DNA of 64,000 nucleotides from Actinomycetes bacterium (GCA_022396035.1 JAIOXO010000005.1:1-64000), one strand, 5' to 3'. Positions 1 through 9,313 are shown, counted from the first letter of the stretch. The notes: generated by a model from the letters alone, not told the origin. Program-made: numbers and translations.

Positions 1-660
1 AAAACCTCCGCTATAGGTGAGCAAGACACAGTACTGGATGTTGCTTGCGGCCCGGGCATCCTGGCTCTGGCTATAGCAGAACAGGCCAAACAGGTTACAG
101 GAATTGACAAGGTGCCCGACATGATAAAAAGGGCAAAACAGCTGCAGCAGGGAAAAAACATAAAAAATGTTTCATGGGAGATTGGAGACATATATACACT
201 ACCCTACCAGGACAACTCCTTTGAGGTGGTAATAACCAGGTACTCCTTCCACCACCTGCTTCACCCCTTTAAAGCCCTGATGGAGATGAAAAGGGTATGC
301 AAACCGGACGGCACAGTAACCATAGTTGACGTAGCCCCTTTACCGGAAAGCCAGAAAGGCTATAACCGGGTAGAAAAACTTCGAGACCCTTCTACCACTA
401 AAGCCCTTACCCCCCGGCAATTCTTGGATTTAGCCCAAAAATCAGGATTGAAGAACATAGAAAACAAATACTATAAACTCCCCAGAGAACTGGAAGATCA
501 GTTAGCCAATTCTTTTCCCAATAAAGGAGATGACCAAAAAATAAGGGAATTGATAAAAGAAGACCTGGGTACCAATCATACCGGGTTTTCCCCCTATGAA
601 AAAGATGGCTTAATATACATGAATTATCCTCAAATAATCATGGTTTGCCGTAAAACATAA
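1..660 (+). CDS. SAM-dependent class I methyltransferase, 5' end outside window
   Basis: The frame is open from base 1, so the gene begins before the window. Its first visible residues contain the SAM-binding motif I (DVACGPG, about nt 37-57) followed by an acidic motif II region (TGID), which a start at the later ATG (112) would cut off. The remaining body resembles the UbiE/Methyltransf_11 group: a central SFHHL stretch and a post-motif III VDVAP segment. The acceptor substrate cannot be read from the sequence and no functional partner is visible. It ends about 55 bp before a convergent gene. Confidence 0.85.
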   Translation, partial: KTSAIGEQDTVLDVACGPGILALAIAEQAKQVTGIDKVPDMIKRAKQLQQGKNIKNVSWEIGDIYTLPYQDNSFEVVITRYSFHHLLHPFKALMEMKRVCKPDGTVTIVDVAPLPESQKGYNRVEKLRDPSTTKALTPRQFLDLAQKSGLKNIENKYYKLPRELEDQLANSFPNKGDDQKIRELIKEDLGTNHTGFSPYEKDGLIYMNYPQIIMVCRKT

Positions 661-714
661 TCATACCTTACAGCCATTTTACTTCATCAGGGATAAACCG
701 GCTAAATATTTTAA

Positions 715-1620
715 TTATATCCTGTTTAGAAGAGGAATCAGATTTTTATCTATCGATTCTTCTTCGGTCCCAATCTCGGCCTTAAACAAGTGCCAGTATT
801 CGGTATGCTCAACATAATCCTCCCCGGCTACTGATTCATAGCTTCCCAGAGTTTCCATCTCCAAAATATCAGAGTCGGTATAAAACTCATTGTTTACTCC
901 AAAATCAGGATACATATTATCAGGTCTGTAATCATACTTTTTAACAAATACCTGTTTCCCCAATACATAGGCCATCCACCCCAGGGTGTTTAATACTCCT
1001 AGTTTTTGCTTGGTTCTTTTCTGGGGATCCTGTTTCAATTGTATATATTTTTTCCCCCACAACCATCTTGAATCGGACATATCGGTATAACCCCATAAGG
1101 CAATGGGCCTTACCGGGGTCAGCCTTTCTTCCCAATCCACAAAAGGTTCCTGGGGAATTATGGCCCTGCCTCCTGTATTCATAACCGTAATACTCCAGGG
1201 GGCAAATCTTATGTCCCATAAATTATGGTTGGTTATCCGGTGAACTACTCTTACCTGGTTTTGGCCCAAAAAGGTTATTTCCATTTGCTTTTGCATTCCG
1301 GTGGTAGGTTCGGTATTCTGGATAAGCCTTACCTTTTGATTTTCAATCTCATAATCAACTGTTTCATTGTCTGGATAGTAGGTACGGGGCTTGGCCTCCG
1401 GGCTGTGCCAGAGCCGGTGTCCGCCGTAACTTCTCCATTGCTGTCCTCCGGTTTTGCCCTGCTCCTGTTTAAACTCCTTGAACATGTTCTGGTTACCCCT
1501 TAAACTAAACCATACTATTCTGGGGCCGACATCGGTGGTACATATCAGTTCAATTTCTTTATTTTCCATTTTTATACAGTTCTGCCATTCCCCATAACTA
1601 TATTTTTCTTCTATATTCAT
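715..1620 (-). CDS. DUF4380 family protein (galactose-mutarotase-like fold)
   Basis: About 301 residues. The region around GGHRLWHSPE and the preceding DVGPRIVWFSLRG match the DUF4380 family, a beta-sandwich related to aldose 1-epimerases; substrate unknown. The frame stays open upstream to 1665, but the ATG ATG pair at 1623-1618 is preceded by AGGAG (1630-1626), giving 5-nt spacing to the second ATG, so I place the start at 1620. Divergent from corA across about 260 bp. No signal peptide is visible, so it is probably cytoplasmic. Confidence 0.7.
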   Translation of the reverse strand: MNIEEKYSYGEWQNCIKMENKEIELICTTDVGPRIVWFSLRGNQNMFKEFKQEQGKTGGQQWRSYGGHRLWHSPEAKPRTYYPDNETVDYEIENQKVRLIQNTEPTTGMQKQMEITFLGQNQVRVVHRITNHNLWDIRFAPWSITVMNTGGRAIIPQEPFVDWEERLTPVRPIALWGYTDMSDSRWLWGKKYIQLKQDPQKRTKQKLGVLNTLGWMAYVLGKQVFVKKYDYRPDNMYPDFGVNNEFYTDSDILEMETLGSYESVAGEDYVEHTEYWHLFKAEIGTEEESIDKNLIPLLNRI

Positions 1621-1787
1621 CATATCTCCTTGATTTTTTTGTTGTTGAATATATATTATCAACATTTATGGTAATTTTTTAGCAAAATATTTACCCAACC
1701 TTTCTTTTAAAAAATTTTGACAAATCTTTTGTTATAAAATAGCATTTTATTCTATAAAGACTCTCGAATTTTTAAATTCCGGTCTGC

Positions 1788-1808
1788 AAAAGGGTAAACC
1801 CTTTTTTT
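1788..1808 (+). terminator. Intrinsic-terminator-like hairpin in the corA leader
   Basis: AAAAGGG (1788-1794), loop TAAA, CCCTTTT (1799-1805), then more T. The neighbouring genes diverge from this region, so a plus-strand terminator has no upstream gene to end; it lies about 70 bp before corA and may be a leader attenuator. The stem is only 7 bp. A second small palindrome (GAATTT/AAATTC) lies just upstream. Confidence 0.4.
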
Positions 1809-1878
1809 AAAATATATATATTTTTAAATATTATTATGAGATACTTATTACATGCTTACCGGATCAAGGGGTGATGCC

Positions 1879-2844
1879 ATGAAAATAATGGTTTTTGACA
1901 AGAGTGCAAAAAAAATAATGCAGGATCTTAAGCTTGAAGAGGTTGCCCCTTACATAAATAACCAGCAATATCTTATCTGGGTAGACATAGAAAACCCCAG
2001 CCGGGAAATAATGCAGTTTTTGCTGGATGACTTTAAGTTCCACCCCCTGGATATTGAGGACTGCCTGTCAGTAATAGAAAGACCCAAGCTTGATGAATAT
2101 GACGATTACATGTTTCTGGTTATGCATATACCATTTTTTATAAAGCAGACCCGCAAACTGGTTCCCTTTACCGTAAATATATTTATAGGAAGAAATTACT
2201 TAGTGACCGTCCATCAGGGATTATGCAAGCCCATCCAGAATACCTGGGCCAATATAGTAGAAAAGCATTCTACCCTGACTGTGGGCTCCGGCTACCTGCT
2301 TCACCGGATAATAGATGCCTTAATTGATTACAGCTTTCCCATACTCAATAAAATTTACAGGAATATTCAGAATGTAGAAGATGAGATATTTAAAAAAGTT
2401 AGCAATAAGAATGTTAGGGACATACTAAGGATAAGAACCAATATTCTCACCTTCCGCAACATTATTTTTCCTCAGAGGAAACTGCTTAAAACTTTAGAGA
2501 TAAAAGACATGGAGTTTTTAATCGATGAGCTTGAAGTTTACTTCAGTGACCTGGTAGACCACATTGAAAAAATATGGGATACCCTAGAAAATTACAAAGA
2601 ACTTATAGAAGGCATACATGAGGCTCACCAGTCGCTTCTTTCCAACAAGATTAATGACATCATGCGTATCTTAACCATTTTTTCAGTGGTTATTTTACCT
2701 CTTACCTTTATTACCGGCCTCTATGGCATGAATGTAAGCCTGCCTCTGGAAAATAATGCCTTTGCTTTTATTATAATTATATCCTTCCTGGCATTATTGG
2801 CCCTGGGCATGTTTATGTATTTTAAACATAAGGAATGGCTCTAA
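1879..2844 (+). CDS. corA: CorA family magnesium/divalent cation transporter
   Basis: About 321 residues: long cytoplasmic alpha/beta N-terminal part, a helical stalk, and two C-terminal membrane helices with the YGMN signature loop of CorA between them (TGLYGMNVSLP, about residue 289 on). CorA forms pentameric Mg2+ channels in the inner membrane. The frame is open from 1852, but an AAGGGGTG ribosome site sits just before ATG 1879, which I prefer. Its stop overlaps the stop of a convergent lipoprotein gene. A terminator-like hairpin in its leader may control it. Confidence 0.92.
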   Translation: MKIMVFDKSAKKIMQDLKLEEVAPYINNQQYLIWVDIENPSREIMQFLLDDFKFHPLDIEDCLSVIERPKLDEYDDYMFLVMHIPFFIKQTRKLVPFTVNIFIGRNYLVTVHQGLCKPIQNTWANIVEKHSTLTVGSGYLLHRIIDALIDYSFPILNKIYRNIQNVEDEIFKKVSNKNVRDILRIRTNILTFRNIIFPQRKLLKTLEIKDMEFLIDELEVYFSDLVDHIEKIWDTLENYKELIEGIHEAHQSLLSNKINDIMRILTIFSVVILPLTFITGLYGMNVSLPLENNAFAFIIIISFLALLALGMFMYFKHKEWL

Positions 2845-3611
2845 GCTTCTCCCCCTATGGCATCCTTAAAAAATACGGAAAAGCGGTGATGGGTAAATTC
2901 CGGCAGATAGGTATCCAGCAACAATTTCAATTCAAATTTTTGTCTGGCCCGGGGGCCAAGGCTTGTCCGGGGTAAATAACATTTTTTTACAAAAACTACT
3001 TTGTCCATCTGATTATAGAAGGTGCAGAGCAATAGCAGATCTTTCACCTCGGCCTGACCCAGATTAATAAGCTGCCCCTCTATTATCAAATAATCTCCCT
3101 GATAATAATATTTTTCCTGCTGCAGCACCGGATTACCCTTAAACTGGCTGTGGTAATCCTGGTAGTTAACCCCCGCCTTCACCCGGGCTATGTCTATGTA
3201 TTTATCTTTCTGGTCTACATACAGGCAAAACGGGAGGGAATTGCCCGGCAACAGGTATTTTACCTGCCCGGGATACTCTGTTGAAAACAGTAACTTCTGT
3301 TGGTTATCAAAGAAATCCAGAGTAATAGCTATGTTAGATTTTACTAATGCTGATGTATTCTGTACCTCTCCCAGTACTGTAAGGGTTCCATACATATCCA
3401 GATATAGATTAAGATTTTTTATCTCCAGGCCAATAGCAGTGGTTTTGTCCAGGATAATACTGTGGTAATCAAAATAGTGCAGGGCAGAGGGATTGCTGAT
3501 ATCTGGAACAGCTGGTCCTTGCTGCCTAACTTCCTGGCCCTGACTGCAGGAAGCTAAGACCACAACAGACATGATTAAAAATGCTGCCAGTATATATCTA
3601 GCATTGGTCAT
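2841..3611 (-). CDS. Lipoprotein with two FxLYD-like domains
   Basis: 256 residues. N-terminal signal with hydrophobic core and lipobox (VVLASC) predicts an exported lipid-anchored protein. Two similar beta-rich segments (about residues 60-110 and 165-215), containing LTVLGEVQNTS and LIIEGQLINLG, look like FxLYD domains, which occur in extracellular proteins of Gram-positives. The start overlaps the panD end by 14 bp, so it is the last gene of the dnaN-pan transcript; a role in pantothenate metabolism is not implied. Function unknown. Confidence 0.65.
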   Translation of the reverse strand: MTNARYILAAFLIMSVVVLASCSQGQEVRQQGPAVPDISNPSALHYFDYHSIILDKTTAIGLEIKNLNLYLDMYGTLTVLGEVQNTSALVKSNIAITLDFFDNQQKLLFSTEYPGQVKYLLPGNSLPFCLYVDQKDKYIDIARVKAGVNYQDYHSQFKGNPVLQQEKYYYQGDYLIIEGQLINLGQAEVKDLLLLCTFYNQMDKVVFVKKCYLPRTSLGPRARQKFELKLLLDTYLPEFTHHRFSVFFKDAIGGEA

Positions 3612-3981
3612 ATTCGTCTACATGGTATTCTTCATCAATTATCCGGTTCTCTTCGTCAAGGGTTACTACCTTGGGTTTGAAATCCCCGGCTTTCTGGCAA
3701 TCAATAGAAGCAAAGGACATAATTATTATCCGGTCACCTTTAATTATCCTGCGGGCAGCTGCGCCATTAGAACATATTTCTCTGCTGCCTTTTTTACCTT
3801 CAATAACGTAGGTCTCCAGCCTTTGTCCACTGTCCAGGCTCACCACCAGTACTTTTTCATAGGCAACCAGGTTGGCATGGTCCATTAGCTCCCTGTCAAT
3901 AGTGATGCTCCCCGTATAATGTATGTTGGCATCAGTTACTTTGGCCCGGTGTATTTTGCTTTTTAATATATTTATATTCAA
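3598..3981 (-). CDS. panD: Aspartate 1-decarboxylase
   Basis: 127 residues, standard PanD length. It decarboxylates aspartate to beta-alanine for pantothenate synthesis. The self-cleavage Gly-Ser that generates the pyruvoyl cofactor is visible (YTGSITID, around residues 22-29), as are the NGAAAR segment and the early SKIHRAKVT. The start codon overlaps the panC stop (ATGA), so translation is coupled. With panB, panC and the DUF2520 gene it makes a complete pantothenate set. Confidence 0.95.
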   Translation of the reverse strand: MNINILKSKIHRAKVTDANIHYTGSITIDRELMDHANLVAYEKVLVVSLDSGQRLETYVIEGKKGSREICSNGAAARRIIKGDRIIIMSFASIDCQKAGDFKPKVVTLDEENRIIDEEYHVDEYDQC

Positions 3982-4835
3982 TTTTTACCCTTTACTATTA
4001 TATTATCTATCAGCCTGGTTTTGCCCATCCATATGGCTGCAGCGATAAGTATATCATTTTTTGTGCCAGTATCCAGAGCAGGCTCTAAGGTTTCTGAATC
4101 TCTTAAATCAAAGTAATCAATCTTTTCCACAGACTCATTATCCCTAAGCATTTGTATGGCCCTTTCCCGGGCCGCCTCCAGATCCCGGTTTTGTTTAACT
4201 ATTTTCTTTGCTTCCCTTAAGCTCTTATACAGTAAGGGAGCATTTGACCTCTGCTGCCGGTCCAGATATACATTCCTTGAGCTTATTGCCAGCCCATCTT
4301 CTTCCCTCTCTGTTTTTCCGGCAATAATTTCTATATCCAGATTGAGGTCACTTACCATTCTCTTTATAATTATCAACTGCTGGTAGTCTTTTTGCCCAAA
4401 ATATGCCCGGTGAGGCTTTATTATATTAAACAGCTTGAGCACTACTGTACATACTCCATTAAAATGGCCCGGCCTGTATTTTCCACACATCGCCTGGTCC
4501 AAATCCTTTACACTAACCATGGTTTTAAAGCCGGGTCCATACATATCCCTGCCCCGAGGATTGAATAGATAATCTACCCCTGCTCCCTGTGCTAATTCTG
4601 AATCCCGATTTAAATCCCTGGGGTATTTTTTGAAATCTTCAGAGGGACCAAACTGCAGGGGGTTTACGAATATGCTTATAAACAGTATGTCTGATTGTTT
4701 ACCTGCCTTTTTCATAAGGCTTAAATGTCCCTGGTGAAGATAGCCCATGGTGGGTACAAAACTTATGCTCTTACCCTTGAGTCTGAGGTCTTCCGTAATT
4801 TTTTTGGCCTGTTTAATGCTGGTTATGGTTTCCAT
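3978..4835 (-). CDS. panC: Pantothenate synthetase (pantoate-beta-alanine ligase)
   Basis: 285 residues. Condenses pantoate and beta-alanine using ATP. Visible: PTMGYLHQGH (HIGH-like nucleotide motif), FGQKDYQQ, and ISSRNVYL (KMSKS-like loop). The frame is open 23 codons further upstream into panB, but ATG 4835, two bases after the panB stop, gives the normal N-terminus (METITSIKQA). The ribosome site (AGGAG) lies in the panB tail, consistent with translational coupling. Confidence 0.95.
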   Translation of the reverse strand: METITSIKQAKKITEDLRLKGKSISFVPTMGYLHQGHLSLMKKAGKQSDILFISIFVNPLQFGPSEDFKKYPRDLNRDSELAQGAGVDYLFNPRGRDMYGPGFKTMVSVKDLDQAMCGKYRPGHFNGVCTVVLKLFNIIKPHRAYFGQKDYQQLIIIKRMVSDLNLDIEIIAGKTEREEDGLAISSRNVYLDRQQRSNAPLLYKSLREAKKIVKQNRDLEAARERAIQMLRDNESVEKIDYFDLRDSETLEPALDTGTKNDILIAAAIWMGKTRLIDNIIVKGKN

Positions 4836-4837
4836 AA

Positions 4838-5641
4838 CTAATAGCTGTGCTCCTGGGAAGGAAATTTCTTTTGTTTTACTTCCTGTATGTACTGGTGGTA
4901 GCAATCTTTCATCTGTGTGGCCAGCTCAGCATATCTTTTGGCAAATTTGGGTTTAAACTTTTCAAACATTCCCAGCATGTCATGGGTTACCAGTACCTGG
5001 CCGTCACAATCAACACCTGCACCTATACCAATGGTGGGTATGGAAAGACTTCCAGTTATTTCTCTGGCCAGTTTGGCCGGAACTTTTTCCAGTACCAGGG
5101 AAAATACTCCTGCCGATTCCAGCTTTTTGGCATCGGCAATAATTTGGACGGCCTCTTCCTCTCCTTCTCCCCTTATGCCATAACCTCCCAGCTTGTTTAT
5201 GGATTGAGGGGTTAATCCCAGGTGTCCCATTACCGGTATACCCGCATCCACCATCTTTTTTATAACCGGGCAGACTTCTTGTCCCCCTTCCAGTTTTACT
5301 GCTTCCACTTCAGCCTCTTTAACCAGTCTTCCTGCGTTGGTCACTGCCTTCTCTGCACTTACCTGGTAAGACATAAAGGGTAAATCACCAATTACCATGG
5401 CGTTTTTTACTCCCCGTCTTACCGCTTTGCAATGATGGAGCATCTCTTCCATGGTTACCGGTATGGGGTTTTTATATCCCAGCAATACATTGCCCACAGA
5501 ATCACCCACCAGTATAAGGTCTATACCGCATTGGTCCAGTTGAGAAGCCATAAGGAAATCATAAGCGGTCAGCATGGTTATTTTTTCGCCGCTTTTCTTC
5601 ATTTCCATTAATGTATTAACATTTATTTTTGTTTGACTCAT
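4838..5641 (-). CDS. panB: 3-methyl-2-oxobutanoate hydroxymethyltransferase
   Basis: 267 residues, full length. Makes ketopantoate from alpha-ketoisovalerate and methylene-tetrahydrofolate. Conserved PanB segments seen: MLTAYDF, VGDSVGNVLLG, KLEGG, MGHLGLTPQS, IGIGAG and LVTHDMLGM. Its start overlaps the stop of the upstream DUF2520 gene (ATGA at 5638-5641), making a coupled pair that would run consecutive steps if that protein is a ketopantoate reductase. Confidence 0.96.
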   Translation of the reverse strand: MSQTKINVNTLMEMKKSGEKITMLTAYDFLMASQLDQCGIDLILVGDSVGNVLLGYKNPIPVTMEEMLHHCKAVRRGVKNAMVIGDLPFMSYQVSAEKAVTNAGRLVKEAEVEAVKLEGGQEVCPVIKKMVDAGIPVMGHLGLTPQSINKLGGYGIRGEGEEEAVQIIADAKKLESAGVFSLVLEKVPAKLAREITGSLSIPTIGIGAGVDCDGQVLVTHDMLGMFEKFKPKFAKRYAELATQMKDCYHQYIQEVKQKKFPSQEHSY

Positions 5642-6546
5642 TGCCTGGATTCATCCTCCATTATTGAAATTAATATTTTGTAGGTTTCTGGTTCAAGCCA
5701 CTGATTATCAAGGGCAATCCCCGCAGCTTTTTTACCCATAACCCTGTATATGTCTTCATTACAACCATGTTTTTTTAAGTTCTCCAGGTGCTCGGTCACA
5801 GTGCCTTTGTCTCCCCTGGCGATAGGGCCGGTTAATGATTTTTGGGTCCCCATTCTGCCAATGTTTTTTAATGTTCCTTCTGCCAGCCCCATTAGAGCAT
5901 CTACTGCCTGCCTGTTCTCTATACCTATCTTAAGGGCAAGGTCTGCAGCATAATCAAAAAGGGCTACCAGGTAATTGGATACAACACAGCAAGCCGCATG
6001 GTAGAGTGGTTTTTTACTATCCTCAACTTCTATAAAGCTGCCCTTCAGTTTTTTTACCAGGTGTTGTAAGAGTTTTTCGGCCCTATCATCTGAATAAGTC
6101 AGGCCAAACACAGTTTTCTCCATAGTAGCAATAGCCTGCTCTGCTGAAGCAAAAGATTTTACCGGGTGCATACACCCTAAAGAAGCCCCTGCTTCTTTTG
6201 CCGATGCCAGTACTCCCAGTTTTTTGGAACCGCTAAAGTGTATTACATACCTGCCCCGGTAATCACTTATCTGTGAAAATATTTCATCACAAACCTTTTT
6301 AATCAGATCATCGGGAGTGGATATAAACAGACAGTCAGTATCTCTGGCTGCCTCTATGTTGTCCAGGGTATAGTTTATGTCCTGGCGGCCAGACCCCAAA
6401 AGCTCTTTTACCCTGTTAAGTGATTGCTGGCTCCTGCTGGATATTGCTTTAAGTTTTACTATGCTGTTTTTTTTCCTTTTAAACAAATAGGCCATGGTCG
6501 AGCCCACTCTGCCTGCGCCTATTATAGAGATATTCAGGATGTCCAT
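5638..6546 (-). CDS. Rossmann-like/DUF2520 oxidoreductase, candidate ketopantoate reductase (PanG type)
   Basis: 302 residues: N-terminal NAD(P)-binding Rossmann fold (ISIIGAGRVGSTMA) and a helical DUF2520 C-terminal domain with GLAEGTLKNI. The family was linked to pantoate synthesis as PanG, an alternative to PanE, in some bacteria (recalled knowledge). Here it sits between dnaN and panB, overlapping panB by 4 bp, and no panE is in the window, so ketopantoate reduction is the likeliest job. Activity is inference. The gap to dnaN is 13 bp. Confidence 0.75.
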   Translation of the reverse strand: MDILNISIIGAGRVGSTMAYLFKRKKNSIVKLKAISSRSQQSLNRVKELLGSGRQDINYTLDNIEAARDTDCLFISTPDDLIKKVCDEIFSQISDYRGRYVIHFSGSKKLGVLASAKEAGASLGCMHPVKSFASAEQAIATMEKTVFGLTYSDDRAEKLLQHLVKKLKGSFIEVEDSKKPLYHAACCVVSNYLVALFDYAADLALKIGIENRQAVDALMGLAEGTLKNIGRMGTQKSLTGPIARGDKGTVTEHLENLKKHGCNEDIYRVMGKKAAGIALDNQWLEPETYKILISIMEDESRQ

Positions 6547-6559
6547 AGTTTTCCTTGGT

Positions 6560-7669
6560 CTAAGATATCCTTATGGGCATTAGCAAATAAAAAAGGTTTT
6601 CGTTTTGTTCCTGTTTCAATAGAACCGGTTTAAGGGATTCTTCTACCCCCAGTATTATGTTTTTACCTTCTATCATGTTAATACCGTCTATTAAGAACTG
6701 GGGATTAAAAGCTATGCTTATTTTCTCCTCGCCATAAGGTACTTTAAAGTCTTCACTGGAGCTTCCCACCTCTTTTATGTCCATAAACACTTTCATGTTC
6801 CCATCAACAAGTTCCAGGCTGATGGGAATATTGTCCTGTGATATGGAAGAAATTCTTTTTACCACTTCCAAAAGTTTTTCTCTGTCCACCAGGATGTTGT
6901 GTTTTATATTTTTTGGAATAAGTTGTTTATAATCTGGGAATTTACCTGTAAGCAGCCTGGATACAATAGTGGCTTTAAATCCGTTTTTATCCATTATGCC
7001 AAAACTTATCTGGCTTGATTCAATATTTATTTCCAGTTTTCCGTCATCGGTTTCAGTTTTGGTTATATTGTCCAAAACTTTGCCCGGTATTACCACTGAA
7101 GTATTATCTTTTAGGTCTTTTAGTTTTTCTTCAATAAAGGATAGCCGGTAGCTGTCGGTGGACACCATTCTTAAAATACTGTTATTTATCTCACACAGAA
7201 CCCCGGTTAGTATAACCCTGCCCTCATCATTGGATACGGACCTCTGGGTTTTGTTTACCAGTTTTTTAAATTTTTTTATATCTATAAAGAAAGAGTTATC
7301 TTTTTTTATTTCAGGGAACTGGGGAAATTCTTCCAGGGGGAAGGTGTTTAAATTAAATGCTGCCTTCTGGCAGGTTATTTTTAACTGGTTGGTTTCCTGG
7401 TTAAATTCCAGCTCCACTTTGGATTCTGGAAAATTTTTTAATATGTTTAATAGAATCCTGGAGGGAACGACCAGTTTTCCCTTATCTATTATCTTGGCTT
7501 TGATGCTGGTTCTTATATTGGTTTCCAGATCTGTGCTGTAAACATTCAGCTCCTGATCAGCTTCCATCATCAAACCGCTTAATACATAATTGGTGTTCTT
7601 GGAAGAAATGACTCTGCTGGCAAACATGATACAATTGAGCAGATCGGTTCTGGTGGTTTCTATTTTCAT
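6560..7669 (-). CDS. dnaN: DNA polymerase III beta subunit (sliding clamp)
   Basis: 369 residues, normal length. Three clamp domains of about 120 residues; the C-terminus ends LLMPIRIS, matching the conserved MPxR tail that forms the partner-binding pocket. Encircles DNA and tethers the replicative polymerase. It follows dnaA after a 282-bp gap carrying DnaA-box-like sites. Unusually, recF and gyrB do not follow; pantothenate genes do. Confidence 0.96.
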   Translation of the reverse strand: MKIETTRTDLLNCIMFASRVISSKNTNYVLSGLMMEADQELNVYSTDLETNIRTSIKAKIIDKGKLVVPSRILLNILKNFPESKVELEFNQETNQLKITCQKAAFNLNTFPLEEFPQFPEIKKDNSFFIDIKKFKKLVNKTQRSVSNDEGRVILTGVLCEINNSILRMVSTDSYRLSFIEEKLKDLKDNTSVVIPGKVLDNITKTETDDGKLEINIESSQISFGIMDKNGFKATIVSRLLTGKFPDYKQLIPKNIKHNILVDREKLLEVVKRISSISQDNIPISLELVDGNMKVFMDIKEVGSSSEDFKVPYGEEKISIAFNPQFLIDGINMIEGKNIILGVEESLKPVLLKQEQNENLFYLLMPIRIS

Positions 7670-7951
7670 TTTTAACCTCTTTAATATAAATGGTTAACTT
7701 ATAAACCATTCTATTATATATACTTAATTATTTAAATAACTTAATAGTAATCATAGGGGGTGTTAAAACTGTTAGAAACCATACCTTTGACAGCAATAGC
7801 CAGAAAGAGGCTGTGGGAAATAAAGTTGATAACTATTTATAATTAGCAGGTTTATAAACTGTAAGAAAAAAACCAGAAGTTATCAACGGTATTAAAAAAA
7901 ATTGTTTATAAAAAAGGGCGGTTTTAAACAGGTTATCAACAGGTAATGTTT
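7670..7951. promoter_or_regulatory. dnaA-dnaN spacer with DnaA-box-like sites (possible second half of oriC)
   Basis: No gene seen. TTATCAAC-type 9-mers: TTATCAACA at 7933-7941, TTATCAACG at 7880-7888, TTATCAACT on the minus strand at 7824-7832, and a weaker TTTCCCACA on the minus strand at 7812-7820. A very AT-rich run lies at 7681-7745. Several low-G+C bacteria use two box clusters flanking dnaA; this spacer would be the second. It must also carry the dnaN promoter. Confidence 0.5.
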
Positions 7952-9301
7952 TTAAGGATTATTTTTAATATTATTGGTTACCTGCTGTATCTGTTTGTAC
8001 ACCTGTTCATCCTTGTTCATAAGATCTGATATCTTGGATATGGCATAAATAACCGTAGCATGATCCCGGTTGCCAAAAGCATTGCCTATCTTGGGTAAAG
8101 AGTTACTGGTAAGCTCCCGGGAAAGATACATAGCCAGCTGCCGGGCATGGGAAACAAACTTGCTTCTTTTTGACCCGGTAATAGTATTAACCGGGATAGA
8201 GAAGTATTTGGATGCTTCCTTTATAATCTGCTGCATAGTTATTTTATGGCTGCTGTCTTCGGGAAGTATATCTTTTAGAACATTTTTTGCTATATCCACA
8301 TCGGGCTTGGACCGGGTTAGGGAGGCAAAAGCCACCACCCGGGTAAGCGCTCCTTCCAGCTCCCTTATATTGGAGGAGATTTTACTGGCGATCAAACTCA
8401 ATATATCATCAGACACCACTATTTTTTCTCTATCAGAGTATTTCTTTAAAATAGCAAAACGGGTTTCAAAATCAGGCGGCTGGATATCGGTAACCAGGCC
8501 CCATTCAAACCGGGACCGGAGCCTTTCTTCCAGAGTTGAGATATCCTTGGGTTTACGGTCGCTGGAAAGGACTATCTGCCGGTTGGTGTCATGGAGGGCA
8601 TTAAAAGTATGAAAAAATTCTTCCTGGCTGGCTTCTTTTTCTTCTAAAAACTGTATATCATCAACCAGCAACACGTCGGAGTTGCGGTAATGGTCCTTAA
8701 AAGAAAGCACTGTTTTATCCCGCAGGGCATTTACAAAATCATTTAAAAATTTTTCTGCAGAAACATAGGTAACCGTAAGGTCGGGATAAAGCTGTGCCAT
8801 ATACTGGCCAATAGCATGGAGCAGATGGGTTTTCCCCAGCCCTACTCCCCCATAGATGAAAAGAGGATTATAGGCTTTCCCCGGGTTTTCACTTACTGCA
8901 AGAGCGGCGGCATGGGAAAAACGGTTACCGCTGCCAATTACAAAAGTCTCAAAAGTGTATTTGTGATTGAACCTGGAAGTGGTAGCCTTGGGCTTTTTAT
9001 TTTTAGCAGGGGCCCGGGTAAAAGAGTCAGGTTCGGGGTAAGAAGACTCTTCGCCGGGGGTAACTACAATTTTAAAAGTACAATCTTTACTAATATTTTT
9101 TTTAATAGAACTAGAAAGTATTTCTACATATCTTGTTTCGAGCCATTCTTTTGCAAAATGGCTGTTAACAGAAATGGTTAAACAGTTTTTTTTAAAAGAC
9201 ACCGGGTATATATTCTCAAACCACGTTTTGAAAGTGGGGGTGTTTATACTCCCCTTTATGTCTTCTAGTACCAATTTCCAGGAATCGTTTATATCTATCA
9301 T
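7952..9301 (-). CDS. dnaA: Chromosomal replication initiator DnaA
   Basis: 449 residues. Domain I about 1-75, a lysine/proline-containing linker about 85-112, AAA+ domain with Walker A GGVGLGKTHLL (151-161) and Walker B LLVDDIQFL, and C-terminal DNA-binding domain IV with the signature GNRDHATVIYA. Binds DnaA boxes and opens oriC. The start ATG 9301 has no clear ribosome site and lies 12 bp after the upstream GHKL gene, so translation may be coupled to it. Confidence 0.98.
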   Translation of the reverse strand: MIDINDSWKLVLEDIKGSINTPTFKTWFENIYPVSFKKNCLTISVNSHFAKEWLETRYVEILSSSIKKNISKDCTFKIVVTPGEESSYPEPDSFTRAPAKNKKPKATTSRFNHKYTFETFVIGSGNRFSHAAALAVSENPGKAYNPLFIYGGVGLGKTHLLHAIGQYMAQLYPDLTVTYVSAEKFLNDFVNALRDKTVLSFKDHYRNSDVLLVDDIQFLEEKEASQEEFFHTFNALHDTNRQIVLSSDRKPKDISTLEERLRSRFEWGLVTDIQPPDFETRFAILKKYSDREKIVVSDDILSLIASKISSNIRELEGALTRVVAFASLTRSKPDVDIAKNVLKDILPEDSSHKITMQQIIKEASKYFSIPVNTITGSKRSKFVSHARQLAMYLSRELTSNSLPKIGNAFGNRDHATVIYAISKISDLMNKDEQVYKQIQQVTNNIKNNP

Positions 9302-9313
9302 GATATGCTTATA

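Noticed and set aside
1717-1745. Promoter with TTGACA for corA
   Set aside because: The -35 is perfect but no convincing -10 lies at 16-18 bp (only TAGCAT), and chance matches are likely in this AT-rich spacer.
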